DNA of 64,000 bases from Cladocopium goreaui (GCA_947184155.2 CAMXCT020001626.1:17501-81500), one strand, 5' to 3'. Shown: positions 31,406-44,320, counted from the first letter of the stretch. A program made the numbers and translations. Notes: generated by a model not told the origin, from the letters alone.

Positions 31406-34400
31406 TATATACACATATATATATATACACATATATATATACACACACACATACACATATATATTGCTTTCACTGTTCACAGAAGCATGACTCAATGGAG
31501 AAAAAGTCTCGACTGAGGTTATCAGTTCCATCACATCATCCATGACCAAGCTTGACTTGCTCACAGTTCAAAGGTGAGGGACACGGTTCCACATCAGGGG
31601 TTCACATAGCTGGGAGACTTTTTCTCAAGTCGTTTGGAGTTTCAACGCTCAGGGATTCCAAGTTGACCGCGCTCAAGCAGTACCTGAGTCTTGGCAATGG
31701 ACTAGTGCGAATATAATGCGAATACCGTGCGAATACAGGGTGAATAAATCTTCACTCACATGACTCTGTTCCCTCTCTGACAGTTGCCAGTTCTTCCAAA
31801 CGAGACAATATTTTTTGCGCTTTTGAATCAATGACTTGGCAACTGCAAAGGTTTGACAACAACATCTCTCCACGCAACTTGGATGTGGCACGAGTCTTTT
31901 TATGTCTCAATCCCCTCTTTATATGCACGAACTGCTTGAATTTTTTTTGATCTCCATGCATAGTTCAGATGATGTCCTTGTTTAAACTGCTGTTGACGTG
32001 TGGGAGAAACCAGAAAACGTGGACTGAGCAAGCCGAGATAGAGACAGCTACATTTTACCTGCTTATCGAGGAGGGTGAGCTCAACACACAGAGCCAAACA
32101 AATGCACCAACAGAGTGTTCTGAGGCCTCACTCTACGCATTCAACGCAGTGTTGTAATGGCAATTCAGGATTTCGCACACTGGGAGACTGGGAGACAGTG
32201 AGAGGTCCGAAAAAGTTGTAATGATCCTGGCCTGGATCGAATGGCAATGGCAAGTTAGTGCAGTTAGTGAGACTCAGTCAGACTCAGTCAGACTTCCTGG
32301 AGGTGGAATCCCTCGCCCGAAGTCTTCAAAAGAATTTTGCTCCAGGAGCAGGAACGTGATGTCCCAGAGCACAAGGTTGAGCTTCTGAACTTGGCAGCCG
32401 AAAGCCTGAAGAGCGATCTGCACTTCGAGAGGCTGCAAGTGGCAAGTCCTCAAGCATCAGTTGCATCCATTGTTTCTTCAAGCTCAGAGCTTTAATGGCA
32501 GTTGAATCTTTATATACTCGACCTGATCAAATGTGTTGTTATGAATCAGACACGGCAGATGCAGGTATATGCCGCTCTTGGCTCAGCATCCGCTATTTGG
32601 ATTTCTTCAATTCCTTGCAGAGGATGTCATGCGTCGCTTCTGCCATACTGCAATTTCCAGGCAGGGCAGAGCTGGGGGATAGCAAGTGAGGAGCAATCTT
32701 TGGATTGGTACTACTTGACAGTTTTGACTTTGGAACTCGGTTCAAACCTTTTTTTGGCAAGGATCTCGATAGCGCCAAGTGAAGCCTCTTGGCTGCTGCA
32801 GACGACCGGTTCAGAGACTTTGAACTCGCAGAATTTCAGAATCTTTTTATAAAAAAGCAGCCAAGCAGCTTTGCCCGAGCTGTTTAGGATGCTTTGCTGT
32901 GGTCTTGACGGTTGATGCTGCGCATAAGTCACCCTTTTTTCCGTTTTCGCAGACCTTCACCTGGCGGTTTTGAAATCTGCGAACCATTGTTGCCGACATG
33001 AGACACGGCCGCCATAGCCGCCGGCACACCACGATCTCAGTTTTGCTCCCAGGTGATCATTTCGAATGATACCAACCTGGAGCAAACCGATATGTTCTTC
33101 TTGGAGTCTGGCACTGCATCGTACGTGAGCAGCTATCAAGGCTGACCTGATAGGACATTTTCACTTCTTTGGCCTGTTGTCTGGGACGTTACAAGAATGG
33201 CGAAAGCAATGATGTTTTTAAATGGCAAAGCCTTGACTTGAAGTTTGAAATGTTGAAGCCTGGAAAAGCAAGCACTGACATAGAACAATCAGAAAACATG
33301 TACTGACTGTTCATTTCTCCTTGTTGTGCCCTCGGAAGAAGTACTGTGTGGCCATGGATTGCCATCTATGGATTGCCATCTATCAATTGCTGTCAGGTCA
33401 CATCACCATTAGCAGCAATAGCCGCTTTCCGTGGCTCTGTGAGCCAGCCCTTTGGACTCACTGGTGCCTCGGCGAACACAAGCCCTGAGCCTTTCTGTAT
33501 CTGTGGCCTTTCGGGGATGTGGCTGTACGTCATGTTTTTTCATTTTGTGTTGATTTTAGATTTGTGCTTTTTAGTTGTGTACACACCTGCACGCTGTGTT
33601 TGTTTTCAGAGAATGTCTGTAACGGGTCTGACAATTCAAAGAGACTCGCCAAAGGCCTAGAGGATCGGAAGCCAAATGTTCTTGGCCTTTCCTCTAAGGA
33701 CAAATATTGGTGCATGCTTGGCGAAGACGCATTGCTCACTACTTCGCATTGATGGTCTCCAGTTCAGGCTGGAGTTTTAGATGTTGGTTAAACGTCACCA
33801 AAGATGCGACATGATGCAGCTATACGGAAAGATTTCTTTGGTTGAAGGGTGTGAAATTGGACAAAGGCGTCCAGTGTAGCAGTTTCGCAGGCAAGTGGCA
33901 AAGACCGCAGCACATCCGGACAGTCTTTGCGATGCTGACGTTGTCTAAGGGAAAGTACTTAACACAGGTTTGAGGGAAATTTTGCAGCTTTTTTGCGATG
34001 CACAGAAACGGAGACTACTGGCACACTGTCCGGGTAGATCATCCTGCTTCATCCCCGCATGCATTATCAGTATCATTGCAGTATCATTATGACATCAAAC
34101 AGGTCAAGCTTTTGATGGTAATGCAGCGGTGAGTTTCAATGAGAGGGTGAGAGAATGTGGAGGACTTCCTGCCAGTGATTCGCACATATTCAGAAAAGTT
34201 CATTGCAACTCTCAACGAACAAGAGCCTGAAGATTTGACCGACTTGTCGCCGCCTTATGTGACGTCGACATGGTTGTGTTTTGCTTTGTTTCCTTAGCTA
34301 GAGTTTGATGCAGCTCAAATGCACCTGTAATCTTGTAAGCGGTGCTTTCCAGGCACGACTACTCCGACTTTGATCTGGAGACCGTTCTCTCAAGTACCCG

Positions 34401-35052
34401 AGAAGACACCCAGACCGAAATGGCAAATTCTCGACGAGCTGCCAAAGTGTTCCTCCAAAAGTCGAAACTTGCCAGCATGTCTTCAAGACGCTATATTTTA
34501 AGTGTCAAACACTCTAAGGATTCTAAGGTAACCTTTGCATGCAACTTCTGTCGCAGGGCACATGATGTAGTTTCATGCCACTTGAGATCAAAATAAGCCT
34601 TGATGGAAAGGGATGCTTCCAACTTTTTACGGATCTGTGTCGCTCCGTGAGGAAAAGGAAGAGTTGGTTGGGACGAGTGACGGACTCGAGAAGTGGACCC
34701 AGAAAGAGCTGATTTCTGAGCATTCGTGGCCCCCAGTTGCCAGTGTTCTGACGTTTTTGCATAGACCACTATTCACTCCCAGAATTGGGCCGTGCTTTTC
34801 CATCCATGGCATCCATGGTCTGGTTTCACTCTGTGTTCTCGTTTGAGCAATGGTTCAAAGGATCCTGAACAAATACCACTGACCTTGCTCGTTGCGGAAT
34901 CATTTATCAGAATCATGGTTGTACCGAGTGCAGCCATTGACTCTATGCAGCAATCGAGCGAAAAACCTTGCCACCTCAGATTGCTGATGAACAGCTTGCA
35001 GAGCATTCCCAAGCATGGCAGGTGTGTCTCTGGGATCAAATTGTCTGTCCAG
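31406..35052. other. End of the 29.8-kb intron, no gene recognised
   Basis: Starts with a CATATA microsatellite (31406-31465). Short overlapping ORFs on both strands have no family motifs. Confidence 0.5.
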
Positions 35053-35083
35053 GCCACAGGTCATAAGATCAAGTACATCCCAG
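35053..35083 (+). CDS. IleRS microexon (ATGHKIKYIP)
   Basis: This 31-nt exon, entered from CCAG, joins in phase 0 to the exon ending at 5215 and restores family spacing before the WDCHG block. GC donor at 35084. Confidence 0.8.
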
Positions 35084-35169
35084 GCAGCTTGTCTGAGTAT
35101 TGGAGGTATTGTTGACTGCATTCTTCCTATGCTGACACTTCAGTACTTGAACATCTTCCCGAATCGAAG

Positions 35170-35204
35170 GATGGGACTGCCATGGTCTCCCTATTGAGCT
35201 GAAG
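35170..35204 (+). CDS. IleRS microexon (WDCHGLPIE block)
   Basis: Reads GWDCHGLPIELK, a hallmark of class I Ile/Val/Leu synthetases. Acceptor AAG|G, GT donor at 35205, phases 1 in and 0 out. Confidence 0.9.
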
Positions 35205-35410
35205 GTGCTTGGATGCGGTGTCATTTGGACATTTGGACATTGTGATTGTTGTGAAAGAAACAAGGAATGTACCAACTCGCCAACTTAATCAGCAGCCATC
35301 ACATCGGATTATGTTTCTTGCTGACCTTGCGTTGAAGCAGAACTGACCATGTGGTTGTGTTGTGATGTGTTGTGTTAACAATTCAAAATGTCTCGCTCCG
35401 TAACATGCAG

Positions 35411-35460
35411 GTCCTTCAGAGCCTCAAGTCAAAGGACAAGAAGGGACTCACTCCTATCAA
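35411..35460 (+). CDS. IleRS exon (VLQSLKSKDKKGLTPIK)
   Basis: Continues in phase 0 from the WDCHGLPIELK exon. Acceptor ATGCAG, GC donor at 35461, phase 2 out. Confidence 0.85.
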
Positions 35461-35589
35461 GCCAGAGCCAAAAAGCCACCGCACGCCACGGCAGAAAACC
35501 GCAGAGACAAACGTGTCCTCTAAGACTTTACGCAACTTTGTGCGCAAGTCCAGCATTGCTGCTAAAATAACATACGCACGAGAGCCAAG

Positions 35590-35640
35590 GCTGCGTGAGC
35601 AGGCAGCCAAGTTTGCTCAGGAAACAGTCAAGGAGCAGAG
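35590..35640 (+). CDS. IleRS exon (LREQAAKFAQETVKEQ)
   Basis: Matches the family helix with consensus like KARDFALKTVEEQ. Acceptor AAG|G, GC donor at 35641, phase 2 in and out. Confidence 0.85.
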
Positions 35641-35779
35641 GCCTGTCTTCCTCCCTGACTTATTCGCATGGTGTTGATGAGACTGGATCAGCGGGGCCTG
35701 TTTAAATCCTTTTGGACTGTTTTGTGGATGGGTTTGAAGATTGTTTCTTCTGCCTATGTTTTCCAAATTTTCCAGCAAG

Positions 35780-35860
35780 GACATCCTTCCAGCGATATGG
35801 TGTTTGGGGTGATTTTGACGAGCCCTACTTGACTCTGCTTCCAAAGTATGAAGCAGCACA
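35780..35860 (+). CDS. IleRS exon (FQRYGVWGDFDEPYLTL)
   Basis: Highly conserved catalytic-domain block TSFQRYGVWGDFDEPY followed by LPKYEAA. GT donor at 35861 in phase 2. An alternative GT donor at 35874 would add four residues. Confidence 0.9.
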
Positions 35861-36106
35861 GTCGCTGTCTCAGGTAAGAACCCGATTTGTCCTTCTCAAA
35901 TCGACATTCCAAGACCTTTGGGAAGATTGCAAGCCTGGCAATTCTAGAGAATGCTGAGTTGAAAAAGGAATGTGATCTTAGGCAAACCGAGGCTGTTTCA
36001 TTAGAGATAGATCTCGACAGTAAAAACACAGATTCGCCAAGGCTTCGGATTTTCGAGGCAAGCTGGATACTTTGCCGTTTTTAGCGGTGACGCAGCTGGC
36101 TGAGAG

Positions 36107-36157
36107 CTTGAGGGTGTTGCAGGAGATGGTACGTGGTGGCCACATTTACCGTGGGAG
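36107..36157 (+). CDS. IleRS exon (VLQEMVRGGHIYRG)
   Basis: Matches the family block VFGEM...GYIYRG before the CP1 insertion. GC donor at 36158 in phase 2 gives correct spacing to the next exon. Confidence 0.82.
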
Positions 36158-36247
36158 GCACTTGGCTTGTGTCGCTCTCTATTCCGCTCTCTCTTTTCAA
36201 TTTGGATATTTTTCAATGAAACCGACGCGCTCCTTGAATGTTGACAG

Positions 36248-36314
36248 GAAGCCAGTTTACTGGTCACCATCAACCCGTACAGCGCTTGCAGAGGCTGAGC
36301 TGGAATATCCAGAG
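36248..36314 (+). CDS. IleRS exon (KPVYWSPSTRTALAEAELEY)
   Basis: Near-consensus IleRS block at the start of the CP1 insertion. Acceptor ACAG|G, GC donor at 36315, phase 0 out. Confidence 0.92.
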
Positions 36315-36401
36315 GCAAGTCAAGCGTTGACTTTCGAGCACAAGAAACAGCAGTTTTCACATGTTTTCACAAGATCTAAATTTTCAGCATCGAAGTTGCA
36401 G

Positions 36402-36436
36402 GACCACGTCTCTCCGTCGATCTACGTGGCCTTCAA
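36402..36436 (+). CDS. IleRS exon (DHVSPSIYVAF)
   Basis: Matches the HVSRSIYVAF block that follows ELEYPE in the family. GT donor at 36437. The next conserved block found is 7.4 kb downstream. Confidence 0.88.
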
Positions 36437-37435
36437 GTGCATTGAGTCTCGTTCTCAACACACGGTCTGTCTGTGACGTTGGGTATGGCAGCTTGCCTGG
36501 CTCCGCCACAGATCTGTTGAATGACGACTGTTTTGGATGTTCAGGCTTCAAGGTGTCATGAGTGACGACAAGTGTCATATTTTGCAACTGCTCGGATGCC
36601 ATCCAGCCGCTTTCAGGCTTCCTGAAGACTTTGCCACCTTCAAGGACCTTGAGGTCTGAAATGTTGTGAGTAGAAGAGTGGAAAGTGAAAGCTGTACACA
36701 GGAATGATATGGCAACTGAATACTGCACTGATTGAGGAGATGTTCTTTTGGAATCTTTTGGAATAGACTTGGTTGAATGGGTCGACGGGGCCGGAATATT
36801 AATTTGAACTCCACATCTTTCATGGATCTTAGCATCCACATTGATCAGTTGGAGCCTGCCCAACAGTTGTTGTTTTTCCGGCCACAGGAGTTGTCTCTTT
36901 TATATTCTCTGGGAACGAGGGCAGGTATGGGTGACCTCTTTGTGTTTCAAGGCACTGCAAAAACACGTCTTTTAAAGTGTTCAAAAACTCAAAAACACAG
37001 CCCTATATATCCCTATGTAGTATCTACTATTATCTATCTATATCATCTATCATGTTGGCGCCTTGTGATGCGCCGGGCCATCGTGGGATGACCTGGACGT
37101 GGCCCAACGCCGGATTGCACTGCACCTTTTCTTGTTTGCTGTATTCGCCGTTGTGCCGTTGTGCAGTTGTACCTACTGTTGCTGGATGCTATTGGATGTT
37201 TTTGGCTGTTCTCCTCAAAGCAAGCAATTGTAAAATTGAGCCATGTGTGCATTATTCATGCAATTCAGCATGGTTCTTGCTATTTCGCCTCGTGATTCTC
37301 GAGCCTTGATTTCCCAAGTTCTTTCCTATTTCCACTTCCGTTTTTTCTTGTTTTTTCTCGCCCCTCTCTCTCTCTCTCTGTTCTCTAAACTTTCTAAGTT
37401 GGGCATTTTTTCCCAAACATTGTGTCCACACTGAG
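36437..37435. other. Intron, unassigned; one IleRS exon may be hidden
   Basis: The stretch 36543-36658 is open in a frame entered from TTCAG|G and could be coding, but it does not resemble the missing IleRS segment. A TATC-rich tract lies near 37015-37050 and a CTCTCT run near 37365. Confidence 0.4.
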
Positions 37436-37439
37436 GGGT

Positions 37440-37830
37440 TCTTACGGTACAGTAGGTGCTAAAGACCGGGCTTAGACCGCAGGCTCACACAAGATGGGCG
37501 CCTAGGTTTTGGCTTTTCCGAAGGTCTCGTTCTACTAGCGTGCCGTGCTCGTTTTCTTTGAGCTGTGTCCATTTTTCGTGGCAGGCGTTGTATTTTCGGG
37601 ACACTTTGAGGTCTGGAACGTCGTTTTGTGTGACAGGCACGGGAAATCGGAGACGGTTTCGTCCTCTGCACGTTGCTGAAATGTTGGCAGGCGTGGGTCA
37701 AAATGAGAGGTGGGAGGTCGTTTTCGTGGCAGGCGCAATATTTGGTGAATTTGGAGGAATGTTGACGATTCCGTGTGACTCCTGCTCCTACTCCTTGCTG
37801 GAACAACTAGTGTGTTTGGCTGCCAGCAGG
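37440..37830. repeat. CGTGGCAGGCG-type dispersed repeat, reverse orientation
   Basis: Contains several TTTCGTGGCAGGCG-like words, the reverse complement of the family at 61.24-62.5 kb. Confidence 0.6.
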
Positions 37831-38108
37831 GGATGGGAGATAACAGTTCTGTAAGAATGCTCTCCCACCTCACGAAGGAACCAGCAACCCACAGCAATGC
37901 CGCCACTGGAAATGGGAAGGGTGGGAACTGGTGCGCACCAACATGGTCAGCATTCTTTTGAACCCGGAGTGGTCGGCCATTTGGCATGCATTTACGGCTC
38001 CAAAGCATCGGTCCAGCACTGGGAGAGTTTTATCACTTGTTCTGCCGCGAGACCCCAGTGCTCTACCAAATAGCACACCACCATCTTGGATAGTGACAGC
38101 GGGCGTCG

Positions 38109-40160
38109 GTGTCCACATCTACTGCAGATGAACTGGATGAATTCTGGGATGAGGTCGCTCATGAGACTGCTGCTACCGAAGTTAACTTCAGCCCTTCTTG
38201 CACACTCACGCATGCTCTTGGCACACACACTCCTCATATTATTACGGGAGATTGGAACGCACAGCTTTTTGAAGACCCGAATGAGCCAAGTGAAATCATG
38301 GGGAGATACACACCTCTTGCCAGACATCACATTGACGAGTATTCAACTAGTAAGGTTCTGTCCCTTGGCCAATGGGTGCATGCCGACAGCCACCGACCTG
38401 CCCTAGGGAACAGACACCGCGGCACTTGGTACTCAGCGATTCATCGCAAGTATTATGAGATTGACTGGATGCTAGTTACTTCGCCGTAATCAGTTGTCAA
38501 GGCTTGTTAGCATGACTTTGCGACATACTACAGGTGACCTCCAAACACAGCATTCAGCCAAAGAGTACGTGTTGCGGCTTGAGCAAACTCAGCGACATCG
38601 GAGCATGACCCGGTCTCCTCGACCGGACTAAACTGTTTTAATGGGTATTTCTGATGCTGCGGCAGAGGCTCGCTACACACATGCAGAAGAGGTCAAACAG
38701 TCGTGCGCTAATGAGATGCCGTTCGCTGATTTTCGCAAGGTGGTAGAGCAGAAAGTGCTGAAGGTTTGCGGTGAAGTCAAGCGATCCAGTCGGAAACCCT
38801 GGTTGCGCAATGCAGCCGCTTCTGCAGCAGTTGGTAGTCTGAATTCTGAATGTCTTCAATTCCGACAGAACAAGCGATGTTTGCAACTTTGCGCGAGAAC
38901 CTTGAAGATGAAGACGCTCAACGTCAGTTGGAAGAATGTCGGCGCCAGCACAATAGTTTGAAGAGAAGGAAACGTTGTTTACTTAGGTCTTTGGAAAAGG
39001 AATACTGCGAGCAAGTTCTGACTTCCCACACAACACAGGAGGCGGACTCCTTCCAGTTCTTTCAATCATTGCGGTCTCTTCAGAACAGGGGTGTGTACAA
39101 AGCGGCCCGACAAAACCCTTTTGGTCCTGATGAATGGCGTGAACATTTTTCGACAATAAGTAGCCAAGCTGACCTCTTGAGTAATGAGGTCAAAGCCTTC
39201 ATTGACACCATGCCAGTCAGTGATGAGGTCAAACAAAACTCTGCAGATTTGGACGCGGACATTTCAGACGAAGAGATTCATGAAGCCATCCGCAAACTGA
39301 GACCGGGTGCTGGCAGTGGCGATGGTATGCCGCCTGTCGCGTTGAAAGACCTACACAAGGACCCAACTTTAGCTACCATGATCTGCCAGTATGTTCGCCA
39401 ATTATGGCGAACGCCAGCGACACAGTGGCAGCCTTTGGATCTTGATGGCCCTGGTTTGCAAGTACTACTTTGGAAACAGAAAGAGCCCTTCAACAGCATG
39501 GATCGATGGCGCGGTGTGGTTGTGCTCTGGACCATCCCTCGAGTCCCAGCAATAGAATGCCAACAAGCGCGGTCAACACTGGTTTGAACAAACTGACCTA
39601 CCACTGCAAGAAAGTTTTGGATTCCGCAAAGGTTTGGGAACAGATGACGCTTTATTTGTCCTCCGTAGATTTGACGAAGAAGTCTCAGCTTGGCAACGTT
39701 TTGGATGGCATGATGCAGTATACGAAGCAGGCCTCATGGACTTTAAGAAAGCTTACCCCACGGCCAACAAACAACCATTTTGGGCAATTGTTACATCACC
39801 ATGGTATCAGTGCAGATGGCCCCTTTTGTAATGCTCTGCGTGGTTTTCATTGTCACAGGTCCTATTGCATTAAAACTTGCGCAGATACGTCGCCTGCCTC
39901 TCTCAGTTCTCCATATCAACCTTCCAGAGGCTTTGGCGAAGGAGATGGAACATCGCCTTGGGCGTGGAATGTGCCATACAGTGGCATTGTTCGCCTGATG
40001 GAAAGAGCAAAGAATGGTTGGGAATCAGCATCGTGCTTGGCAGTGGTGTGCACTAGCTTTGTCCACCTTCACAGAAACAATGCCGCTGACCAACAGTGGT
40101 GCTTCGGGCCTGGCCAGCCCATCTCTGACTATCCCTCGCAACTCCTGTCCCTTTGAATGG
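38109..40160 (+). pseudogene. Decayed plus-strand LINE (endonuclease and RT fragments)
   Basis: 38221-38489 carries the end of an APE endonuclease (IITGDWNAQLFEDP, HRGTWYSA, YYEIDWMLV). 38850-39587 carries an RT start (IRKLRPGAGSGDGMPPVALK, RWRGVVVLWTIPRV), and 39600-39830 continues in other frames with FGFRKGLGTDDALFVLRRF and LMDFKKAYPTANK. 39830-40156 has degraded RT palm sequence without a readable xADD box. Several frameshifts are needed, so it is dead. Confidence 0.75.
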
Positions 40161-40689
40161 TGCTTGGATGGGTGGGTGCTCAGCGAAGAGAACTTGAAGA
40201 GGAGGCAGGCAGAATGTAGGAACATGATGTTGGGGGTCCTTGCGGCTGGACAGACAAGGTGTGCTGCCAGGGAACTTTGCAGAAGAGGTTGGCCAATATG
40301 TTGGGTTGGATGAGCGAGACAAAAGGCTCATCACAGCAGCAGGTGACCCTCTAGGAAGAGAAGAAGCAGAAGGCATAGTGCAGCAGAAGTGGACCGTCAA
40401 AGGCTGGGTCTTTGTGGCACCTGCTGAGCCACCTTGCCGACCTTTGTGATGGCTGCCTGCAATGAAACATGCAGTGAAAATTGCTTTTGCACTATGTGCT
40501 ATGCTCATGCTATGCTTAGCTTGGATACGTTTCATCCCAAGTACATGAAGCCTTCGCTGACAAGCTGGAGCAAAAAGAAGTTGTCGCACTTGTGCTGGGG
40601 TTTGGCTTCTACATGAAAAGCAGAGGTCACACACGCAGCAAATGTCAAAGCAGCTGCAGGATTAGTGTGATCAGGTTTGAGGGGTTGGG

Positions 40690-41015
40690 GTAGCAGTTGC
40701 AAGAACATGTGGCTAGAAACGTCATGTGCTTTGCGTTCTCACACGCACGCTGGCCTAGTACACTTTCTCCTGCAATTCCACAGATGCATCACGCCCGCTG
40801 AGCGTATCTTCACATTACATTGGGGCTGATAACGCCATGTGCTTTGCGTTCTCACACGCATGCTGGCCTAGTGTACGTTCTCCTGCAATGCCACAGATGC
40901 ATCATGCCTGCTGAGCATATCTTCACATGGGTTGGGTGGGGTGGGGTGGGGCTGATAATTTCGTGGTGTGCTGCGTTGGGTACGTTCGACTGCAATTCCA
41001 CAGATACTCCTCAAG
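40690..41015. repeat. Tandem repeat, two full copies and one partial of about 115 bp
   Basis: Units share GTGCTTTGCGTTCTCACACG, then TGGCCTAGT, then CTCCTGCAAT and CCACAGATGCATCA. A GGGTG run at 40928-40953 separates the last partial copy. Confidence 0.85.
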
Positions 41016-41609
41016 TTAACAAATTCACTTCGGTATGTCCTGTTCGTTGGAAAAATGTTTCCAAGGTCCAATGTTGCAGGGACACAGATGTTAGAAGTTG
41101 GCAAAAGTTGAAAGGCTTTTTGCCAAAGCCAATGTACCTTAAGTACAACGACAAAGGGCAGACTAAGATGCACCCCGGTGTTCCTGAGTATATATTGTAT
41201 ATATATATATGTATAAATATGGTGTTAGAGACAAAGTCTTGGAACAATAACCAAAGAAATTTCTAGCAAAGCTCGAAGAACTGCTGTGACCCACGCCATG
41301 AAGAAAAAGCATGCAGAACCGAATTTGTTGCGTCAAACCCATGTTTTGCAACTGTAGCATGGAATAACCATTGTCAAGTGCAAATCACTGCAACGGTGTC
41401 CTTCAAACAGTGCCCAAATACATTGAAACTCACAAAACGCTACGGCCGTCTATGCACTGTTGTCCTAGCTGCACATGCTCTGGCAATGTCTGTGCAAAGG
41501 GACCTGAAGCCATAGCGGCAAAGGCAGGAACAACCGTAGGTGGTGGTCTTGGGGCAAAGGCCCAGCCAAGAAGGGCAAGGGCAGGAAAGTGATGAAGAAG
41601 ACGATAGCT

Positions 41610-42060
41610 ACATCCCAGCTGAAGCACTATCAGACTGGTCTTGGGAGGTTCTTGTCCCAAGGTCTTGTAAGATCCTCTCCAGCAGCAGTGGGTTATTTAT
41701 GACGCTGTTGTGAGATTCTCTGAGGGGTCCTGGCATGAAGATCTTGGTCAAGGTCCTGTACGATTCCTTGTCAGAAGATCTTGTCGTGATCCTGCTGAAA
41801 TCCTTTAAGAGGTCCTTGCGTGATCTTGTAGAGGTCCTTGTCAAAAGATCTTGCGGAGATCCTGTTGAAATCCTCCTCTGGAGGTCCTTGGGTCAAGATC
41901 TTGACAGTGGCCTGCATTGGTGCTTATATGAAAGTTCTTCCGGGATCCTCATAGGAAATTCTTGGATGATGATCTGATGATCTTGTAAGGTCCTCTTGAA
42001 GGTCCTTCTTTGATGATCTTTTGAATTTCTTTTCGATGTCCTGGTATGAAGTTCTGTTAT
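41610..42060. repeat. Degenerate AAGATCTTG/GGTCCTTG tandem repeat
   Basis: Copies of roughly 30-55 bp built from GGTCCTTG, AAGATCTTG and GATCCT words in changing order. Confidence 0.75.
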
Positions 42061-42239
42061 GAGGTGCTGATCACGAAAGCTAGCGGTAGCTAGCTGGAGT
42101 TACTCTTGCTTCAGCAAGGGGAGGGGCAGGCCTGAGTCCAACACGGTGATTTCTCACTCGAACCCCCCCAAGCTCCCGGGGCATTTTGAAGCAGTCTCGG
42201 AAGCAGATGGTCACGGGCTCAAATCCTGCCAGGGCCGTC

Positions 42240-42560
42240 CGTCTGTAAGTCTCTAGCCTTCTTTGGTTCAGATGTTTTACGACTCAAAGCCGAAGATTAC
42301 ATGCTGTTCAGATACAACCCTTGCGCCCTATGCTTCATCAGAGCATGACATTACAAGCTCGCCGGAGATTCGATCAATTTGGCCGTAGAACCGATAGAGT
42401 TCTTTGTGACTCAGATCCACAGTTGAGGCTTTTGACCCCATAAAAAATTACAATCTTGGATGGGGCCCATGCTTTTTACAGTAACCATCTTCTTTGGTTC
42501 AGTTGGCTTAATCTCAAAGCGGCAGATTACGTGTTGTTCCGTCTGACACTTTGGCAGTGA
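42240..42560. repeat. Diverged two-copy repeat (CTTCTTTGGTTCAG...GATTAC)
   Basis: Two segments, about 42258-42330 and 42488-42550, share CTTCTTTGGTTCAG, CTCAAAGC and GATTACNTG. Confidence 0.55.
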
Positions 42561-43797
42561 GCTCAAAAGCAGCTCCGGATACAATCCTCCCTATCGTTCA
42601 ATGGCGGTGCCGGCTGCAAAGTCCTAGGTCACTTGCATTTATTTCCTGTATGTTTGCAGCTCTATATACCTCCATCGGATGTCATCAAACGCAGCATGCA
42701 ACTGCCTTCTACATATGAACCTCTCCATTGTGCAGCTCCTGTGCCTGTATATGCATGTCTATCTCTTTGTGTCGATATCGTGTTCTGATTTTCTTTCTGT
42801 AATTTCTGTCTTCATATATAAATATATGTATGTATATATATATATATACACCTGTATTTATTTATACATATCTCTTTACATATGTATTTTATACATGCCC
42901 ATATCTGTAAATTATTTTCGCTATCTCTCTGGCACGTTTCTAGTGCACGTTCTCCGCCCCAATTCTTTTCACCGCTGTTCCAATTTCACTTCACACTGCC
43001 GCAGTTTCACTTCACTGCCGCAAAAAAGGCTCTGGAGACATGCGCGTGCTTTCTACTTCCCTGTTTCCAAGTTCAGCTCATCTATTTCCACATTCATGTG
43101 ACCCTTAGCTTTCGTTCACACCCTCCTGGGCCTCAAGTGATTAGACATAGCGTTGCTTCTGGCGCCAAAACAAGTTCCTGCTGCTGTACCTGACCTGTTA
43201 CTGCTCCATAGCTATTGTTGCTTGTATTTGGCACATTATTGTACATTGTTTTCCTACCCCCCACACGGTTCGGGGTCTCTTGCCCGTGTAAATTAAATGG
43301 GTCTTGAAATAGTTTGGGGGGTCTGAGGCCAGCAGCTGCTTTCAATTTATATATTTTGCGTAGCGACTCAAGGGGCACGTCGAGCTTATGTACAAATTAT
43401 TTAAAAACCAGGTTCGAACAGTTGGAAGGTCATGAGTTGTATTGAAACTACGTTGTGCCGCTTGGAAGGTGTTGTTCGCCTCAAACAAGTTGTTAGTACA
43501 ATATCATTGAATCATGTCATTTTGTCTATCCTTGAACAATCCGAAACACATCAAACACGTTTTGTGTCTTTGTTTTGTTCTCCCCCAGCCCGGTAAAATT
43601 CGGACCCGAACCAAAAACCATTTTACAGATCCCACCAGAACTGTATTGTCGTATTCGGGTTTTTCATTCCGTCGCCGACAACGGTGTGAGCGGATTGTTC
43701 TTTCTTTTGTCCGCAGTTGTGCCGTTTTTACTTTTGCAAGTGTTTTGGATTATTGCTCGACTAGTTGGATTCATGTCAGAAGATGTGAACATTTCAG
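42561..43797. other. Intron, TA microsatellite, no gene
   Basis: A (TA)n/TATG tract lies at 42815-42895. The remaining ORFs overlap each other without motifs. Confidence 0.5.
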
Positions 43798-43842
43798 TTG
43801 GCGGTCTGGACCACGACACCGTGGACAATCCCCGCCAACCGG
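43798..43842 (+). CDS. IleRS exon: editing domain TTTPWTIPAN
   Basis: Reads LAVWTTTPWTIPAN, the Thr-rich signature of the CP1 editing site. Acceptor TTTCAG, GT donor at 43843, phase 0. Confidence 0.92.
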
Positions 43843-44070
43843 GTGGGGGGCCCAGTTTGTATCGTGTTTACCCGTGCGGAAAATTGCCCGTTGGACAAGT
43901 TTTCAGCAAACCCGAGTTGCACATTATTTCATTTAAGGCAGCGATACCATGTATGGACAATTCGTTCAATCGATTGGTAACAAACCATCCAACTGGGTGG
44001 CAAAACCTTCCACAATTCACAAGATGTCGCAAGGTCAGTCATTGTTCTTGTTGTTTCAGAGTCTCCAAAG

Positions 44071-44096
44071 GCAGTGGCAGTGAATCCCGACCTCAA
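44071..44096 (+). CDS. IleRS microexon (AVAVNPDL)
   Basis: A 26-nt exon that continues the previous block to give family-like WTIPAN-x-AVAVNPDL. GT donor at 44097. Confidence 0.85.
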
Positions 44097-44320
44097 GTTC
44101 CTCGGACAGAATCACGAAGGGCCTGCTGGATCTTTGACACAGAAATATGGCCACAGAAACCAATTTTTTCAAATGTTTTTGAATGCTGTTTTTGTTTTGA
44201 ATTCTGTTCGAACTTCTCAGGTATTCCATCGTGAAGGCTGAATGGGCGGAATCTGACAGGCAGCTGAAACTTCTATGATTTGTGCAGAGCTCAGACTCCC
44301 AAAGCTGACAGCTGCTGCAG

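Noticed and set aside
42130..42240. tRNA-like stretch with GGGCTCAAATCCTG
   Set aside because: Resembles a T-arm, but no matching acceptor stem or anticodon arm could be paired; at best a SINE remnant.
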